Below, piece after piece: positions 5,205 through 6,390 of a stretch of DNA of 6,390 nt. The translations under genes and the position numbers were made by a program. The stretch is from Archaeoglobaceae archaeon (GTDB taxonomy: Archaea > Halobacteriota > Archaeoglobi > Archaeoglobales > Archaeoglobaceae): positions 1 through 6,390 of the forward strand of contig JAMOMT010000168.1 of the NCBI GenBank assembly GCA_027066965.1, in the 5' to 3' direction. Within the stretch, counting starts at the first letter, position 1; each line of letters starts with the position of its first letter. A model generated the notes under the pieces. The model was not told where the DNA came from, made no database searches, and worked only from the letters and a program-made list of their open reading frames with translations.

Positions 5205-6390
5205 ATGACTCCAACCTCTCAAGACACCCCTACTCAGCCAGGGGTAGTAGAAGACAAGGACACTACACTAATAGTCAGAGGAAGCGTTAGAGTCATAGAA
5301 GGTAAGGCCTACGTGTTCGGCTGCCCAGTAGTTGAGGTTAGTAGGAGAAGCTTTTTTCCCCTCTATATAGAAGACGGGAAAGTCGAGGTCGTTGGAGATT
5401 ACATACCCGTAAAAGGATCGACGATACCAGAAAGCTGGGTAAAGCTGTCTGAGAGGCTTGACGAGTTCAGTAGATTATTCCTCGTTGGGGAAGTCGATTC
5501 AGGAAAGAGTAGCCTTGCTGCGTGGCTTCTGAACACTTATGCTGGAGAAGTTTGCGTGATTGATGCAGATATCGGTCAAGCCGATATAGCTCACCCTGGA
5601 GCGATGGGAATAGGAGTTGCTGAGAGTGTTCCCTTCCTGAGCGAAGTGGAGATGCTCGACGGGTTTTTTACTGGGACTATCTCGCCTATGGGTAGAGAGA
5701 GCAAATGCATTAGAGGCTTTTCCTCGCTTTGCAGGAAGGCGAGAGAGTTGGGAAAACCGACGGTTGTTGACACAACGGGCTGGGTGAAGGGCAGGAAGGC
5801 GAGAGAGTACAAGCTAGCAAAGATTGAGGCTTTCTCGCCAGATGCTATCGTTTTCGTTGGTATGAGTGAAGATGCAATAAGCGTGTACTCTGAAAACTTG
5901 GAAAACGCTGGATGCGAGATCTTGTTCGTTGATAGCTTCGTTCCAAAGAAAAGAGACAGAGAGAGCAGGCTGGAGATAAGGAATTCCCTTTACAAAAATT
6001 GGTTCGAGGGAGCAAAGGAGTTCGAAGTTCGACCGCCAGCGCTTAGGGGAACAACTCTCTTCAGGGGCAAGAGAATAGAGGACGGAGAGTTGTTAGATGT
6101 GCTTTCAGTTTTTGGAGAAATTGTATTTGCGGAAAAGGGGAGCTACTTCCTGAACGTGTGCGTTAGAGAAGCTGATATAAGTCAGGAGGCTTTGAAGGTT
6201 GTCAAGGAGATATTCGAAGTCGAGGAAGTTACCGTTTTCGAGGAGGAGTGGATGAATGGCCTTCTGTGCGGAATATACGACGGAGGAAGGTATATCTGCC
6301 CGGGGTTAGTGAAGGAAGTCGATTTCGAAGGAAGAGTTTTGAGAATAGAAGCAAGAAATATACCGGAGATGAGCAGGATCGAGCTGGGAG
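5205..6390 (+). CDS. Polynucleotide 5'-hydroxyl-kinase, Clp1/Grc3 family (3' end outside window)
   Basis: The Clp1/Grc3/Nol9 family phosphorylates 5'-OH ends of RNA (and often DNA) with ATP or GTP; archaeal members are thought to act in RNA processing or repair. The frame opens at ATG 5205 and is uninterrupted for 395 codons to the window edge. Residues ~20-80 form a beta-rich N-terminal domain. Walker A is GEVDSGKS (95-102), with K101 and S102 as nucleotide-binding residues. VCVIDADIGQADIAHPG (116-132) is the family's Walker B/GQ segment. VVDTTGWVKGRK (187-198) matches the TTGWV-G block preceding the lid region, followed by KIEAFSPDAIVFVG (206-219). From about 290 there is a C-terminal beta domain. 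The length already reaches that of known archaeal kinases (about 360-420), so little should be missing. The gene follows the exported-protein gene by 31 bases but is probably transcribed separately. An 18-base repeat lies inside it (5731 and 5791). Confidence 0.9.
   Translation, partial: MTPTSQDTPTQPGVVEDKDTTLIVRGSVRVIEGKAYVFGCPVVEVSRRSFFPLYIEDGKVEVVGDYIPVKGSTIPESWVKLSERLDEFSRLFLVGEVDSGKSSLAAWLLNTYAGEVCVIDADIGQADIAHPGAMGIGVAESVPFLSEVEMLDGFFTGTISPMGRESKCIRGFSSLCRKARELGKPTVVDTTGWVKGRKAREYKLAKIEAFSPDAIVFVGMSEDAISVYSENLENAGCEILFVDSFVPKKRDRESRLEIRNSLYKNWFEGAKEFEVRPPALRGTTLFRGKRIEDGELLDVLSVFGEIVFAEKGSYFLNVCVREADISQEALKVVKEIFEVEEVTVFEEEWMNGLLCGIYDGGRYICPGLVKEVDFEGRVLRIEARNIPEMSRIELG
5731..5808 (+). 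repeat. Pair of exact 18-bp direct repeats, 60 bp apart, inside the kinase gene
   Basis: GCAGGAAGGCGAGAGAGT occurs at 5731-5748 and again at 5791-5808. The period is exactly 60 bases, so both copies are in the same frame and encode RKARE at residues 177-181 and 197-201. The bases between the copies show no similarity. Confidence 0.85.

Noticed and set aside
5202..5210. CTGATGACT resembling a C box of a C/D guide RNA
   Set aside because: It coincides with the kinase start codon, and no properly spaced D' / C' / D boxes or terminal stem were found.

Overview
The window looks like chromosomal DNA of a thermophilic euryarchaeon, and the protein flavour suggests the Archaeoglobales (my inference; no database search was possible). 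Three things support this. The glutamyl-tRNA synthetase is of the archaeal type, with a long N-terminal extension and KLSTS in place of KMSKS. A Clp1/Grc3-type polynucleotide kinase is present. Most intact genes lack a clear Shine-Dalgarno sequence and have an A/T-rich TATA-like box about 25-27 bases before the start codon, as in leaderless archaeal transcription.

Layout from left to right. (1) The 3' end of ileS on + (1-539). (2) A 544-base AT-rich gap that is not empty: on the minus strand it holds a decayed small zinc-ribbon gene (588-958) that can be rebuilt to 122 codons by removing two single-base insertions and one nonsense codon. (3) A complete gltX on - (1084-2796). (4) A 112-base divergent promoter region. 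(5) On +, a divergent ThiF/E1-like Rossmann protein of unknown function (2909-3508). (6) On -, a broken iron-sulfur uracil-DNA-glycosylase-superfamily gene (3534-4167), rebuilt to 210 codons by removing one base and reverting one TGA. (7) On +, a 317-residue secreted or membrane-anchored protein rich in N-glycosylation sequons (4220-5173). (8) On +, a polynucleotide 5'-hydroxyl-kinase gene that runs off the right edge (5205-6390).

The intact core genes serve translation (ileS, gltX) and RNA 5'-end metabolism (the kinase). They are mostly separate short transcription units, not one operon. The accessory material between them is decaying or poorly characterised. I see no CRISPR array, tRNA, rRNA, insertion sequence or attachment site. 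The main points for a second look are the two hidden pseudogenes, which ordinary ORF calling misses, the degenerate E1-like protein, the sequon-rich exported protein, and a single TATA-like element lying midway between two divergent start codons.
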